64,000 nt of DNA, from positions 62,001 through 126,000 of the forward strand of contig NZ_PIQH01000003.1 of the NCBI RefSeq assembly GCF_003987475.1. Reading direction: 5' to 3'. Shown here one piece after another: positions 55,509-64,000 of the stretch. The translations under genes were made by a program, and so were the position numbers. How positions within the stretch are numbered: the first letter of the stretch is position 1; the number at the start of each line of letters is the position of its first letter. This DNA is from Idiomarina tyrosinivorans. GTDB lineage: Bacteria > Pseudomonadota > Gammaproteobacteria > Enterobacterales > Alteromonadaceae. A model generated the notes under the pieces. It searched no databases. It had not been told where the DNA came from and saw only the letters and a program-made list of their open reading frames with translations.

Positions 55509-56564
55509 GTGATGCAGGATAAAATCGAAATTCGCGCGTTTATTGCCATGCTAGTGCTGGTTAGCTTGGCTTTTATCTGGGTATTGTTGCCATTTTGGGT
55601 CGCGATATTTTGGGCTGCGGCAATGGCAGTGGTGTTCTATCCGCTACAACGGCGGCTACAGCATAAATTCCCCAATTCCCCCAATCTGAATGCGTTGCTG
55701 ACCCTTAGCTGCGGCGTGGTTATTGTCGTTATTCCGGTGTTATTTATCGCGTTTTCGTTCATCCAAGAAGGGGTCATGCTGTATCAGAAAATCGATTCTG
55801 GCGAACTCGATCCAAGCCAGTTTATGGAAAAAATCCGTAGCGCATTTCCGGTTATTCCGGAAACCTTAGAACACCTCGGCGTAGATACTGAAAATGTACG
55901 CCAGCAGGTGTCCAACTTTGCCGTTTCTGCCAGTCGAAACCTTGCTCAGCAAGCACTGGCGGTTGGTCAAAACGCCTTTGCTTTTGTGATTAATGTTGGG
56001 CTTATGTTGTACCTGACGTTCTTCCTATTACGCGATGGGTCGCAGTTAACTCGGCTGATGGTCCGGGCGTTACCATTGGGCGACGAACGCGAGCACGAAC
56101 TTTTTCAAAAATTTACCGAAGTGACCCGAGCAACCATTAAAGGCAACATTGTGGTGGCGATGGTGCAAGGCGCGTTGGGGGGCCTAATTTTGTGGTGGCT
56201 TGGTATTCCTGCCGCAGTGATGTGGGGCGTTGTCATGGCTTTTCTGTCGCTTATTCCAGCTATAGGCGCTGGCTTAGTTTGGCTGCCTGTAGCACTGTAT
56301 TTGTATGCCACAGGTGATTGGCTGAGTGGTAGTATTCTGATTGCATATGGCGCCCTAGTTATTGGCATAGCGGACAATGTGCTGCGACCTATGTTAGTCG
56401 GGCGTGACACTAAGTTGCCCGATTATATCGTGCTGTTTTCGACCCTCGGCGGTATTGCGTTGATTGGCATTCATGGCTTTGTCGTAGGGCCGTTGGTGGC
56501 AGCCTTATTTATGGTGTTCTGGGATATCTTTATGCGTGAAATCAATGTCGCGAGCTCGGATTAA
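55509..56564 (+). CDS. AI-2E family transporter (YdiK/PerM type)
   Basis: Encodes 351 residues. Two membrane pairs at the N-terminus (LAFIWVLLPFWVAIFWAAAMAV), a middle soluble helical part (about 95-150), then further segments with the family motif GIPAAVMWGVVMAFLSLIPAIGAGLVWLP and DNVLRPMLVGRDTKLPD. Some members export autoinducer-2 or act as sodium/proton antiporters; substrate here is open. Start ATG 55512 is equally possible (GTG-ATG at 55509-55514). Confidence 0.9.
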   Translation: MMQDKIEIRAFIAMLVLVSLAFIWVLLPFWVAIFWAAAMAVVFYPLQRRLQHKFPNSPNLNALLTLSCGVVIVVIPVLFIAFSFIQEGVMLYQKIDSGELDPSQFMEKIRSAFPVIPETLEHLGVDTENVRQQVSNFAVSASRNLAQQALAVGQNAFAFVINVGLMLYLTFFLLRDGSQLTRLMVRALPLGDEREHELFQKFTEVTRATIKGNIVVAMVQGALGGLILWWLGIPAAVMWGVVMAFLSLIPAIGAGLVWLPVALYLYATGDWLSGSILIAYGALVIGIADNVLRPMLVGRDTKLPDYIVLFSTLGGIALIGIHGFVVGPLVAALFMVFWDIFMREINVASSD

Positions 56565-56593
56565 CGAGCCGCGACACTGATCCGACAAAGTAC

Positions 56594-57709
56594 TTAAAGC
56601 ACTGGCCGCTGATAGCCGTCGAGTTGGCCTTGTGGCGATAATACCCATTGCCACAGTTGGATATCGCGAGCGCGGAATGCGCCGGCGCAGGACTGTAAAT
56701 AGTAATTCCACATGCGCTGAAAGCGCTCGTCATATTGACTGGCCAGACTGTCCCAAGCTTGCTGCACATTGTCGTACCAAGCCATTAGCGTTTTATCGTA
56801 ATCGGCACCAAAGTTGTGCAAATCTTCACAAATAAAACGGTTTTCTATGGCGTCCCCAATTTTACTGATGGAGGGTAATTCGCCGTTAGGAAAAATATAT
56901 TTGCTAATCCACGGGTCGGTGCTGGTCTCGCTGGTGTTTTTACCAATACTGTGGAGCAAAAATAAGCCATCGTCAGCTAAGCAACGGCGCGCAACCTTCA
57001 TGTAATCATCATAGTTTTTGTGGCCAACGTGTTCGAACATCCCCAAACTAATAATGCGGTCGAACTTTTCGTCTAACTCTCGGTAATCTTGCAACCGAAA
57101 CTCCACTGGGAGTCCTTGGCAGCGTTTACGCCCCAGCTCGACCTGCTCTTTTGACACGGTGACACCCACACATTCGACATCGTAGTGTTCCGCAGCGTAT
57201 TTCATAAAACTGCCCCAGCCGCAGCCGATATCGAGCACTCTCATGCCGGGTTTCAGCCCGAGCTTTTGGCAACTCAGTTCCAGCTTGGCCTCTTGCGCTT
57301 GGTCTAAGCTTTTTGAATTCCGCCAGTAGCCACAGGTATACACCATATTGCGATCGAGCATTGCCTCGTACAGATCATTGCCTAAGTCATAATGGTGTTG
57401 GCCTACCTCCCAAGAACGGGAACGGCTTTGGAGATTCAGTAAACGGCTTTTAAGGGCGTGAAATATGAGTCGTGAGGGTTGCACTTTGTCGTGAATACGA
57501 GCACGTAACAAGCGAAAGAAAAACTGGTCAAGGGCTTGGCAATCCCATTGTTTATCCATGTAGGCTTCGCCCAGACCCAAATTCCCTTTTGCCAATACGC
57601 GGTCGAACATTCGCTCATCATGCACTTGCATGTCCCACGGGCGTTCGCCATTAATTTTTATATCGGCTTCCGCTAAAAGCTCTTGGGCAAACGCTTTTGA
57701 AGACGCCAT
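56594..57709 (-). CDS. cfa: Cyclopropane-fatty-acyl-phospholipid synthase
   Basis: Encodes 371 residues. It methylenates unsaturated acyl chains of membrane phospholipids with S-adenosylmethionine. The SAM site VLDIGCGWGSFMKYAAEHYD, the TVSKEQVELG segment, FDRIISLGMFEHVGHKNY and FLLHSIGKN are all characteristic; the N-terminal lipid-binding part (MQVHDERMFDRVLAKGNLGLGEAYMDKQW) is intact. It stands alone, leftward, with a 186-bp upstream gap. Confidence 0.96.
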   Translation of the reverse strand: MASSKAFAQELLAEADIKINGERPWDMQVHDERMFDRVLAKGNLGLGEAYMDKQWDCQALDQFFFRLLRARIHDKVQPSRLIFHALKSRLLNLQSRSRSWEVGQHHYDLGNDLYEAMLDRNMVYTCGYWRNSKSLDQAQEAKLELSCQKLGLKPGMRVLDIGCGWGSFMKYAAEHYDVECVGVTVSKEQVELGRKRCQGLPVEFRLQDYRELDEKFDRIISLGMFEHVGHKNYDDYMKVARRCLADDGLFLLHSIGKNTSETSTDPWISKYIFPNGELPSISKIGDAIENRFICEDLHNFGADYDKTLMAWYDNVQQAWDSLASQYDERFQRMWNYYLQSCAGAFRARDIQLWQWVLSPQGQLDGYQRPVL

Positions 57710-57895
57710 CGAGACCTCCCTATAGGTAAAACGTTATGCACTATTGTTAGCAAGCTAGAACGATGAAAACAATGGCTATGGATCAATCTTGTAGAACTAC
57801 TTGGCAATGTAAGGTTCCGCAAAGAAGACGTTGCTAAGCTGGACATTAGACCGCGAAAACCCTAAATTAGCGGTGACTTTCGCGAGGTTTGAACG

Positions 57896-58333
57896 ATGAA
57901 TATTAAGGCGTTATTCACGCTACTATCCCTTATTGTGCTATTCGCCCTTGGTGGCTGCCAATTGGCCCCGAGTGACGGCTCGGCTACAGCCGAACAGGTT
58001 GCGAACGAAACAGCGGATGTGCCGCGGGCAACCTTCTATCGGCCTTATGAAATTCATCATGCCAAGGTTACCGCCACCCGTTTAGCACCAGTGCAAAGTG
58101 TTGCTTGCGACGAGCATGGTGGTGTGCCGAGAGCGCAGTTAGCGTTATTGCGCCAAGCCGATGAAATTGGCGCTAATGGCGTGGTATTAGAACGTTGCGC
58201 CGAAGTCCATAGTGCCGAGTGTGTACTTGCCTATGAATGTCGAGGCCACGCGTACGAAATTGACGACCGCCGCGAGGGTCAGGGTGATGAGTCACAAGGT
58301 TCACCCATTGAGCAACCCGCAATCTGGTTTTAG
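57896..58333 (+). CDS. RcsF-like lipoprotein
   Basis: Encodes 145 residues. Lipobox LGGC with lipidation Cys at residue 21. After a disordered Ser/Ala/Glu stretch, the C-terminal domain has the four-Cys plan of RcsF: SVACDE, VVLERCAEV, SAECVL and YECRGHAYEI, with an ADEIGANGVVL segment like that of RcsF (MKANAVLL). RcsF is the outer-membrane sensor that triggers the Rcs phosphorelay. No Rcs phosphorelay gene is in the window, so the partner is unknown. Confidence 0.68.
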   Translation: MNIKALFTLLSLIVLFALGGCQLAPSDGSATAEQVANETADVPRATFYRPYEIHHAKVTATRLAPVQSVACDEHGGVPRAQLALLRQADEIGANGVVLERCAEVHSAECVLAYECRGHAYEIDDRREGQGDESQGSPIEQPAIWF

Positions 58334-58424
58334 CTTACCGCCGTACTTTTACTAGAAAGTTGTATCACAAGTAGTAACGCAAATGGGCAGAGGGAACACT
58401 CTGCATGCACAGCGAGGAAGCATC

Positions 58425-59477
58425 ATGTTAGTAGGAAATCGCCAAAGTGATTTAATCGGACAAACCGATTTATTAAAAGTCCCTTCACTCTCGCGCTTAA
58501 CCGGTTGCGACATTTATTTGAAATGCGAGTTTCAGAATCCAGGCGGTTCGATTAAAGATCGTGCAGCAAAGCAGTTAATTGATGATGCCATGGAGCGCGG
58601 CGAATTATCGTCTGGCATGACCGTGGTTGAGGGGACTGCAGGAAATACCGGAATTGGCTTGGCGTTGGTTGCCAAGTCTTATGGTTTGAATATGTTAGCG
58701 GTAATGCCGAATGACCAAACCAAAGAAAAAGAGCGGATGATCACCATGCACGGGGGGCAGCTAAAAACCGTTGATCCCGTGCCGTTCAAAAATCCGAACC
58801 ACTTTTACCACACCGCGCGCCGATTAGCTGAGGAAAACGCCGATTATTGGTGGGCAAACCAATTCGAAAATACCAGTAATGCGCGGGCGCATTACTTGCA
58901 CACGGGACCTGAAATTTGGCAACAAACGGCAGGTAAAATAGATGTGCTGGTTTCGGTTGCTGGCACGGGTGGCACCATCGGTGGTAATTCACGTTATTTA
59001 AAAGAACAGAATCCAGATATTGACGTTTGGTTAGCCGATCCGGATGGCTCTGGCATTTATTCGTTCCTTAAAACCGGTGAGTATGTTTCTGAAGGCGGCT
59101 CAATGACTGAAGGCATCGGTATCATGCGTTTGGTCGATAACTTTAAAGAAGCGCAAATTGACCATGCAGTTAACCTACCGGACCAAGATCTGATCAGCTT
59201 GTCGCGTTATGTTCAGCAGCAAGACGGCATTGTGTTGGGCAGCAGTTCGGCATTAAACGTTGCCGGTGCACTGGCGGCAGCACTCTATCACGGCCCGGGC
59301 AAGTGTATAGTGACCTTTGCTTGCGATTTGGGTGATCGTTCGGCAAGTAAGCTATACAACCCAGAATACTTGACTGGACGAGGTCTGAAGCTCGAGCCGG
59401 AGCCGATAGCGTCGCTTTTAGCGCGTTACCGTGAACTGGGTGACGCTATTCTTACCGTGAAGTATCGCGGCGACTAA
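58425..59477 (+). CDS. Cysteine synthase family PLP enzyme
   Basis: Encodes 350 residues from ATG 58425 (GAGGAAG upstream), not from the ATG at 58383. The PLP Lys is K44 in NPGGSIKDRAAK; EGTAGNTGIGLAL and the phosphate loop SVAGTGGTIGGNS are as in O-acetylserine sulfhydrylases. It would make cysteine from O-acetylserine and sulfide, or act as cystathionine beta-synthase-like. The GTAGNTG in place of the usual SGNTG marks a subgroup apart from CysK and CysM, so I leave the symbol blank. Confidence 0.85.
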   Translation: MLVGNRQSDLIGQTDLLKVPSLSRLTGCDIYLKCEFQNPGGSIKDRAAKQLIDDAMERGELSSGMTVVEGTAGNTGIGLALVAKSYGLNMLAVMPNDQTKEKERMITMHGGQLKTVDPVPFKNPNHFYHTARRLAEENADYWWANQFENTSNARAHYLHTGPEIWQQTAGKIDVLVSVAGTGGTIGGNSRYLKEQNPDIDVWLADPDGSGIYSFLKTGEYVSEGGSMTEGIGIMRLVDNFKEAQIDHAVNLPDQDLISLSRYVQQQDGIVLGSSSALNVAGALAAALYHGPGKCIVTFACDLGDRSASKLYNPEYLTGRGLKLEPEPIASLLARYRELGDAILTVKYRGD

Positions 59478-59494
59478 ACGAGCTAGAGGGCGTT

Positions 59495-60511
59495 ATGCGG
59501 CGACTTTTGTGCATTGTATTGCTGAGTTTTTTCGCAGCTAGCGCGCATGCGCAGCAATCTGCCGCACCGTTGGCGGACATCAAGCCGCCACAAATTTTAG
59601 AAATCGCGCACCGTGGTGCATCGGGGTATTTGCCGGAGCACTCCCGTGCGGCATTGGTGATGGCGCACGCGCTTGGCGCTAACTTTATTGAATTCGATGT
59701 GCAATTGAGTCGTGACGGTGTACCCGTGATATTGCACGATGTGATGTTAGATGCGGTGACCAATGTCGCCGCTGTCTATCCGCAACGACATCGCAGCGAC
59801 GGCCACTATTATGTTGTCGATTTCACGGTTGCAGAGTTGCGTGCGCTAGCGTTGCAGCCGCGCCGTAATGCTCAACAACAATTACTTTATCCCAACCGTT
59901 TTGCGCGGACAGATGTAGATTTTGCCATCACAACCTTGGCGCAACAGTTAGCCCTGCTGCAAGAACTCAACCGTGTGCGCGAGCGCGACGTCGGGGCTTA
60001 TATCGAAGTGAAATCCCCGCGCTGGTACCGTGATCAACGTCTTGACCCGACCGCTGCACTGATGACCGTGTTGGAGCAAGCGGGTTATAGTAATCAAGCG
60101 CGACCCACGCCTATTTTTATCGAGTCCTTCGATCCTGAACCCTTGCGTCGAATTCGCACCGAATTCGACTGTGACCTGCCATTAATTCAGTTAATTGGTG
60201 AAAACGCGTGGAATGAGGCACCGGTCGACTTCAGTGCCATGCGAACCTCAGCAGGTTTGCAAGCACTCACTGGCGTTGTTGACGGTGTAGGTGTGTGGTG
60301 GCCGCAAGTTATATTGGGGGTCGATGAACAGCAACAGCCGCGTTACAGTCAGCTAGTGAGCATGGCCCACAAAGCCGGATTGGTCGTGCACGCCTATACC
60401 CTGCGTGAGGAGGGTTTGCCTGACTTCATTGGCAGTTATCGGCAACTACGGCAGTGGTTAAAAAACGCGGGTGTGGATGGCTTGTTTACCGATTACCCTG
60501 GACGTCGCTGA
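59495..60511 (+). CDS. Periplasmic glycerophosphodiester phosphodiesterase
   Basis: Encodes 338 residues with a signal peptide ending SAHAQQ. The GDPD barrel is clear: EIAHRGASGYLPEHSRAAL, GANFIEFDVQLSRDG with metal ligands, VILHD, then YIEVKSPRWY, FIESFDPEPL and the C-terminal GLFTDYPGR. It resembles periplasmic GlpQ, which splits glycerophosphodiesters into glycerol 3-phosphate and an alcohol. Starts 17 bp after the cysteine synthase gene, probably in one operon. Confidence 0.93.
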   Translation: MRRLLCIVLLSFFAASAHAQQSAAPLADIKPPQILEIAHRGASGYLPEHSRAALVMAHALGANFIEFDVQLSRDGVPVILHDVMLDAVTNVAAVYPQRHRSDGHYYVVDFTVAELRALALQPRRNAQQQLLYPNRFARTDVDFAITTLAQQLALLQELNRVRERDVGAYIEVKSPRWYRDQRLDPTAALMTVLEQAGYSNQARPTPIFIESFDPEPLRRIRTEFDCDLPLIQLIGENAWNEAPVDFSAMRTSAGLQALTGVVDGVGVWWPQVILGVDEQQQPRYSQLVSMAHKAGLVVHAYTLREEGLPDFIGSYRQLRQWLKNAGVDGLFTDYPGRR

Positions 60512-60962
60512 ACGTTAAACGCATTCGATAGCCGTCTACGCCATCATCATAATAGCCGGGTAATATATCGACAACGGCAAAGCCTAAATGCTCATAAAGA
60601 CCAATTGCGGCGCGGTTATCACATTTAACTTCTAACGATAACGCAGAGCCGCCGCGTTGCTTCACCAGCGCCATTAACTGCAATAGCAAGCGTTTGCCCA
60701 GGCCAGTTCCCTGCGCCGCTTTAGCGACGGCAATGGAATACAACCGCCAGCGCGTGCTATTACGCCGGCTTAATAACATGCCATAGGCCAGCAATTCACC
60801 GTCGCGTTCGGCTATTTCAATGTGGCAACTGTGGGCATTGAGCAAGTGGCGGAAACTGCGGCGTCCAATTCTGCTGTAATCAAAACTCTCAGCTTCCAGT
60901 TGCAGTAAGGCGGTTAAGTCCTGCAGGGTTGCAGGACGTAACTGTACTTCACTATTTTTCAT
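60486..60962 (-). CDS. GNAT N-acetyltransferase (RimI-like), paired with a RimK-like ligase
   Basis: Encodes 158 residues from ATG 60962; the ATG overlaps the end of the RimK-like gene by 11 bp. The acetyl-CoA motif A is seen in LYSIAVAKAAQGTGLGKRLL (Q/RxxGxG/A), and the C-terminal AIGLYEHLGFAVVDILPGYY is the RimI-type ending. It would acetylate an amino group of a protein or small molecule. The coupling to an ATP-grasp amino acid ligase suggests a shared substrate. Its 3' end overlaps the convergent phosphodiesterase gene by 26 bp. Confidence 0.88.
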   Translation of the reverse strand: MKNSEVQLRPATLQDLTALLQLEAESFDYSRIGRRSFRHLLNAHSCHIEIAERDGELLAYGMLLSRRNSTRWRLYSIAVAKAAQGTGLGKRLLLQLMALVKQRGGSALSLEVKCDNRAAIGLYEHLGFAVVDILPGYYDDGVDGYRMRLTFSDVQGNR

Positions 60963-62406
60963 CGAGGCGCCTTGCAAAATCCGCCATGATAATGCGGTAA
61001 AGCTCGTCGCCTAGGTGCAGATCCTCGACCCCAGATTCAATAGATGGGTTGTCATTGATCTCGATGATCACAGGGCCTTTGTGGGTCATTTTCAAATCAA
61101 CGCCATATAGCCCATCGCCGATTAAACGCGTTGCTTGTAACGCAGTCTTCACCACATCTTTGGGCACTTGGTGCACGCCTTCCGTGGTAAATGAACCACT
61201 CTTTGCGCGGCCTTCGTTGTTGTGGTTGTAAATCTGCCAATGGTTACGCGCCATAAAGTATTTACAGGCGTATATTGGGCGGTTATTTAAAATACCAATA
61301 CGCCAATCAAAGTCGGTCGGCATAAACTCTTGTGCCAACAGAATGGTCGACTTCTCAAACAACCGCGCTGCCACTTTTTCAAATGCCTCTTGGTTCTCGG
61401 CTTTTTCTACACCTATCGAAAACGAACCGTCCGGTATCTTTAACACAATTGGGTAACCCAAGCGGCTGCCGATGCCTTCGTAGTCGATGTCATTTTGGCT
61501 TAACAAAAGCTCCGTACGCGGCGTCGGGATACGATGCTTATCCAACAATTCTTTCAGGAAGACCTTGTTGGCGCATTGCAGTATCGAGTGTGGTGCGTCA
61601 ATCACTACCATGCCATTGGCTTCTGCTTTTTTAGCAAAATGGTAGGTGTAATGGTTTATCCGTGTGGTTTCACGAATAAACAGCGCATCAAATTCGAGTA
61701 AGCGGTTAAAGTCTTTTTGGGTAATGAGTTCCGCTTCAATATCACAGCTCTTGGCCGCTTTAATAAATTGCGCCAACGCTTTTCTATCGCTGGTAGGAAT
61801 GGCCTCGTCCGGGTCGTGTAAAATAGCCAAGTCGTAGCGATATTCTTTCGGCGTTCGAGCTTTTCGCCAAACCCTTTTTGAGAAGGCGTCTAAAGCGTCA
61901 CCGAAAAAGGTTTGCTGTTCATCATTTAGTTCGCTCAACGCACCCGCACGCAGTTGGTTAATAAACCAACGGCCTTCGTTACTCAGTTCCACCCATATAA
62001 TTGGACACGGATAGCGCTCGAATAATTGCCGTGCAAAGCCAGCCATTGCCGGCTGCTGCGTTTGCCCAAAGCAAATTAACACCGTTACTGAAGACTCTTG
62101 GCGTTGGTCGAGCTGTTTACTCAGATTCTTGTCGATGGGCGACATTAACTGGTAGTGCGAGAAGTTCGCCAAATCGTTAATGGTCGATACCGACGGCATA
62201 ATGCGTTGGCCACGGGCTTCGGCTAACAAACTCACGTAGTAACCGGTCGATAAATAGCTTAGATCACCACATAAGTTGAGCGCGTATGAACGGCTTTTCA
62301 GCGGGTTACTTTGCAGGTACTCGCTGGCGGTAATCAATGTCTGGCTGGGGTAATATGGTTGCCAGTCGGCAATGTCATCAACAATTACATGAGCAGATTG
62401 CTGCAT
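60952..62406 (-). CDS. RimK-like ATP-grasp ligase with extra N-terminal domain
   Basis: Encodes 484 residues. The C-terminal part (about 200-484) is a RimK-like ATP-grasp: NKVFLKELLDKHRIPTPRTEL, VLKIPDGSFSIGVEKAE, the metal-binding DWRIGILNNRP and GVDLKMTHKGPVIIEINDNP. The N-terminal 190 residues are an added alpha/beta domain (DLSYLSTGYYVSLLAEARGQR) found in a subset of RimK-like proteins. RimK relatives join amino acids, often Glu, to a peptide or metabolite. It is translationally coupled to a GNAT gene. Substrate unknown. Confidence 0.88.
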   Translation of the reverse strand: MQQSAHVIVDDIADWQPYYPSQTLITASEYLQSNPLKSRSYALNLCGDLSYLSTGYYVSLLAEARGQRIMPSVSTINDLANFSHYQLMSPIDKNLSKQLDQRQESSVTVLICFGQTQQPAMAGFARQLFERYPCPIIWVELSNEGRWFINQLRAGALSELNDEQQTFFGDALDAFSKRVWRKARTPKEYRYDLAILHDPDEAIPTSDRKALAQFIKAAKSCDIEAELITQKDFNRLLEFDALFIRETTRINHYTYHFAKKAEANGMVVIDAPHSILQCANKVFLKELLDKHRIPTPRTELLLSQNDIDYEGIGSRLGYPIVLKIPDGSFSIGVEKAENQEAFEKVAARLFEKSTILLAQEFMPTDFDWRIGILNNRPIYACKYFMARNHWQIYNHNNEGRAKSGSFTTEGVHQVPKDVVKTALQATRLIGDGLYGVDLKMTHKGPVIIEINDNPSIESGVEDLHLGDELYRIIMADFARRLDEK

Positions 62407-62591
62407 AGTCAGCTTAAATCCTTAAAAAAATGAGTTCAGGCAAACGCCGAATGCGTTTTACTCCGAGTTAATGCAATTTACTAGTGTTTTATTTACCTTA
62501 GCAAAAGTTTTCTTAAATTCATTGATCGAAGCGGGGGCCTTTGCGCTATTCTTGAATATCTACCAGAAAAAAAGATAGGGAGATCACGGGG

Positions 62592-63098
62592 ATGCTAACG
62601 CTAATTGCGAAGTTGCTTCGTGCACTAAATTCGGAGACGAGTCCTTGGGCACTGGCTATGGCCGTGGTGCTGGGGATGATAATGGGGCTGACGCCATTAT
62701 GGCGCGTTCATAACGTAATTATTTTATTGGCAGCACTATTGTTCAGAATAAATCTCACCGCATTCTTGCTGTCTTTTGCTGTTTTCTCTGGGTTGGCGTA
62801 TTTGTTCGATCCACTATTCCATGACGTTGGCTTAGCAGTGTTAGAAGCACCGAGTTGGCAAGGCATCTATCAAGCCATTTACCAAACAGCGATTGGTCGT
62901 CTAACCCAGTTTTACCACACTATCACCATGGGTAGTGTGATCTGCTCGTTACTGTTTGCGCCCATCTTAGCGGTTGTGACCTATTTTATTGTGGTGAATT
63001 ATCGCCGCCGAATTCAGGCGTGGTTCAATAAATTGAGAGTGGTGCGCGCAATTCAAGCTAGCCGCATTTGGCAAATTTACACAGGGCTGCGGGGGTAA
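62592..63098 (+). CDS. TIGR03546-type (DUF2062-like) membrane protein
   Basis: Encodes 168 residues with about four membrane segments (SPWALAMAVVLGMIMGLTPLW, VIILLAALLFRINLTAFLL, SVICSLLFAPILAVVTYFIVV) and a basic C-terminus. The pattern and the partner gene identify the small membrane protein that accompanies TIGR03545 proteins. It starts behind AGGGAG and ends 3 bp before the next gene. Function unknown. Confidence 0.8.
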   Translation: MLTLIAKLLRALNSETSPWALAMAVVLGMIMGLTPLWRVHNVIILLAALLFRINLTAFLLSFAVFSGLAYLFDPLFHDVGLAVLEAPSWQGIYQAIYQTAIGRLTQFYHTITMGSVICSLLFAPILAVVTYFIVVNYRRRIQAWFNKLRVVRAIQASRIWQIYTGLRG

Positions 63099-63101
63099 GT
63101 T

Positions 63102-64000
63102 ATGCAACGGAGTGTTATTCGCTGGCCAGGCTTGATGGTCTTTGTCGGCATTATTGTTCTACTCACGGCGTTTTCATGGTTATTCCTCGATAATCTGTTG
63201 CGCTGGGGAATGGAACGCACATTAGGACGCTTAAACGGCGCGGAAGTAAATATTGCAAAAGTAGAGCACCATTGGGTGCCTTTAGGGCTTAAAGTTTCGG
63301 GCGTACAAATCACTGACCCCGCCCAACCGCTACAAAACCGTTTAGTGGTGGGTGAATTAGAAGCCAACATTGAAGCTGATCAACTGCTATTGGGGCGGGT
63401 GGTGATCGACCAAATGACCGCTGCTGGTATTCGCATTGCGCAACCGCGGCAGAGTGAGGGTGAAGTTTACGCGCCAGTGTCTGAACAGGCCAGTGATCTC
63501 GCTGGCGCGGGTTGGGAACAGCTGAACGCGACGCTACCCTCGGTCGAGGAAATCGTTGCCAAAGTTGGCTTACAAACCGATACGGTAGTGAGTGAAGCGA
63601 AGCAAAAGCTGGAAGCACAAAAAACAGCATTCAATGAAGCGAAGCAAGCATTACCGAGCAAAGAAAAAATCCAACAGTATCAAGAAAAGATTAAAGCAAT
63701 CACGTCCGGAAAAATTAGTGGTGCCGAAGACTTGGCTAAACGTAAACAAGCGTTGGATGATCTGAAAGCGGAGATCAAACAAGACAAGCAAGCGGTTAAG
63801 ACGTTTAAAGAGGAAGTTGGCAACAGTAAGGATCTGCTGCAGCAGCAATTGGCCGCGGTTAAGAATGCGCCGGGCAACGACATCGATCGGATTAAGCAGT
63901 TTTTTAATCTCGACGGTAGCGGCTTAGGCAATATCACTGGCTTACTGTTTGGTGACCAAGCCCAGCAGTGGAGCCAGTATGTACTCCTGGCTTATGAACA
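63102..64000 (+). CDS. TIGR03545-type AsmA-like envelope protein (3' end outside window)
   Basis: The frame is open from ATG 63102 to the window end (299 codons seen). One membrane anchor near residues 8-30 (GLMVFVGIIVLLTAFSWLFLD), then an AsmA-like beta segment (VNIAKVEHHWVPLGLKVSGVQITDP, GELEANIEADQLLLGRVVIDQM) and a long charged coiled coil from about 160 (EAKQKLEAQKTAFNEAKQAL). AsmA-like proteins bridge the envelope and may move lipids. Its start lies 3 bp after the TIGR03546-type gene, its constant partner. Confidence 0.85.
   Translation, partial: MQRSVIRWPGLMVFVGIIVLLTAFSWLFLDNLLRWGMERTLGRLNGAEVNIAKVEHHWVPLGLKVSGVQITDPAQPLQNRLVVGELEANIEADQLLLGRVVIDQMTAAGIRIAQPRQSEGEVYAPVSEQASDLAGAGWEQLNATLPSVEEIVAKVGLQTDTVVSEAKQKLEAQKTAFNEAKQALPSKEKIQQYQEKIKAITSGKISGAEDLAKRKQALDDLKAEIKQDKQAVKTFKEEVGNSKDLLQQQLAAVKNAPGNDIDRIKQFFNLDGSGLGNITGLLFGDQAQQWSQYVLLAYE

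Noticed and set aside
63077-63937. Open frames on the minus strand at the right edge
   Set aside because: They lie antisense to the TIGR03545-type gene, which has the better start, a membrane anchor, and the expected neighbour.

Overview
The window is a stretch of gammaproteobacterial chromosome, most likely from an Idiomarina-like member of the Alteromonadales. The pointers are a photoactive yellow protein almost identical in its key residues to the Halorhodospira protein, sitting with its own chromophore genes (an arrangement known from Idiomarina), an OsmC-YcaO fusion protein, the gene pair coding for TIGR03546- and TIGR03545-type proteins, and housekeeping gene orders typical of Gammaproteobacteria (rsmE-gshB-yqgE-ruvX, tkt-epd-pgk-fba, rpsU-dnaG-rpoD, queA-tgt). 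The genus is inferred; no rRNA gene is present to confirm it.

Layout. 1-4.8 kb: the end of a PhoH-type ATPase gene, a secreted transglutaminase-like protein, then the leftward rsmE-gshB-yqgE-ruvX cluster. 4.9-7.8 kb: an SPFH membrane protein, a small ribbon-helix-helix regulator and a secreted M1 aminopeptidase, in one operon behind a twin palindrome. 7.8-14.5 kb: metK behind a MetJ-type operator, then tkt-epd-pgk-fba. 14.6-16.2 kb: a DUF481 outer-membrane protein followed by a 722-bp non-coding, strongly structured inverted-repeat element, the most unusual object in the window. 16.2-19.2 kb: a TerC-family protein and, behind two Pho boxes, a DUF47 regulator with a PiT phosphate transporter. 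19.3-21.6 kb: an ECF sigma factor, a probable anti-sigma protein and a secreted coiled-coil protein. 21.8-24.3 kb: queA-tgt plus a small unknown gene.

24.4-30.7 kb: two membrane-anchored Ser/Thr protein kinases with helical repeat tails (leftward), and, divergently from a sigma-54-type promoter, a PilZ protein and a degenerate EAL protein. 30.8-37.4 kb: the macromolecular synthesis operon rpsU-dnaG-rpoD, an amidohydrolase, a membrane histidine-kinase-like protein whose phospho-acceptor position carries Asn, and the minor tRNA-Ile(CAU). 37.4-40.3 kb: small secreted and outer-membrane proteins of unknown role, one interrupted by an in-frame TAG.

40.3-48.3 kb: the photoreceptor region. On the minus strand lie pyp, a coumarate:CoA ligase and a tyrosine/histidine ammonia-lyase, enough to make p-coumaroyl-CoA and load the photoreceptor. 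Upstream on the same strand are a frameshifted DUF4010-like membrane gene and an OsmC-YcaO protein; a methyl-accepting chemotaxis protein gene is divergent. 48.3-64 kb: a mosaic of ordinary genes: a coiled-coil membrane protein, DUF418, a Fur-controlled PepSY protein, ChaC, a uracil-DNA glycosylase family protein, lipoproteins including an RcsF-like one, DUF962, AI-2E family permease, cyclopropane fatty acid synthase, a cysteine synthase family enzyme, a glycerophosphodiesterase, a RimK-like ATP-grasp ligase paired with a GNAT acetyltransferase, and the TIGR03546/TIGR03545 pair, the second of which runs off the window.
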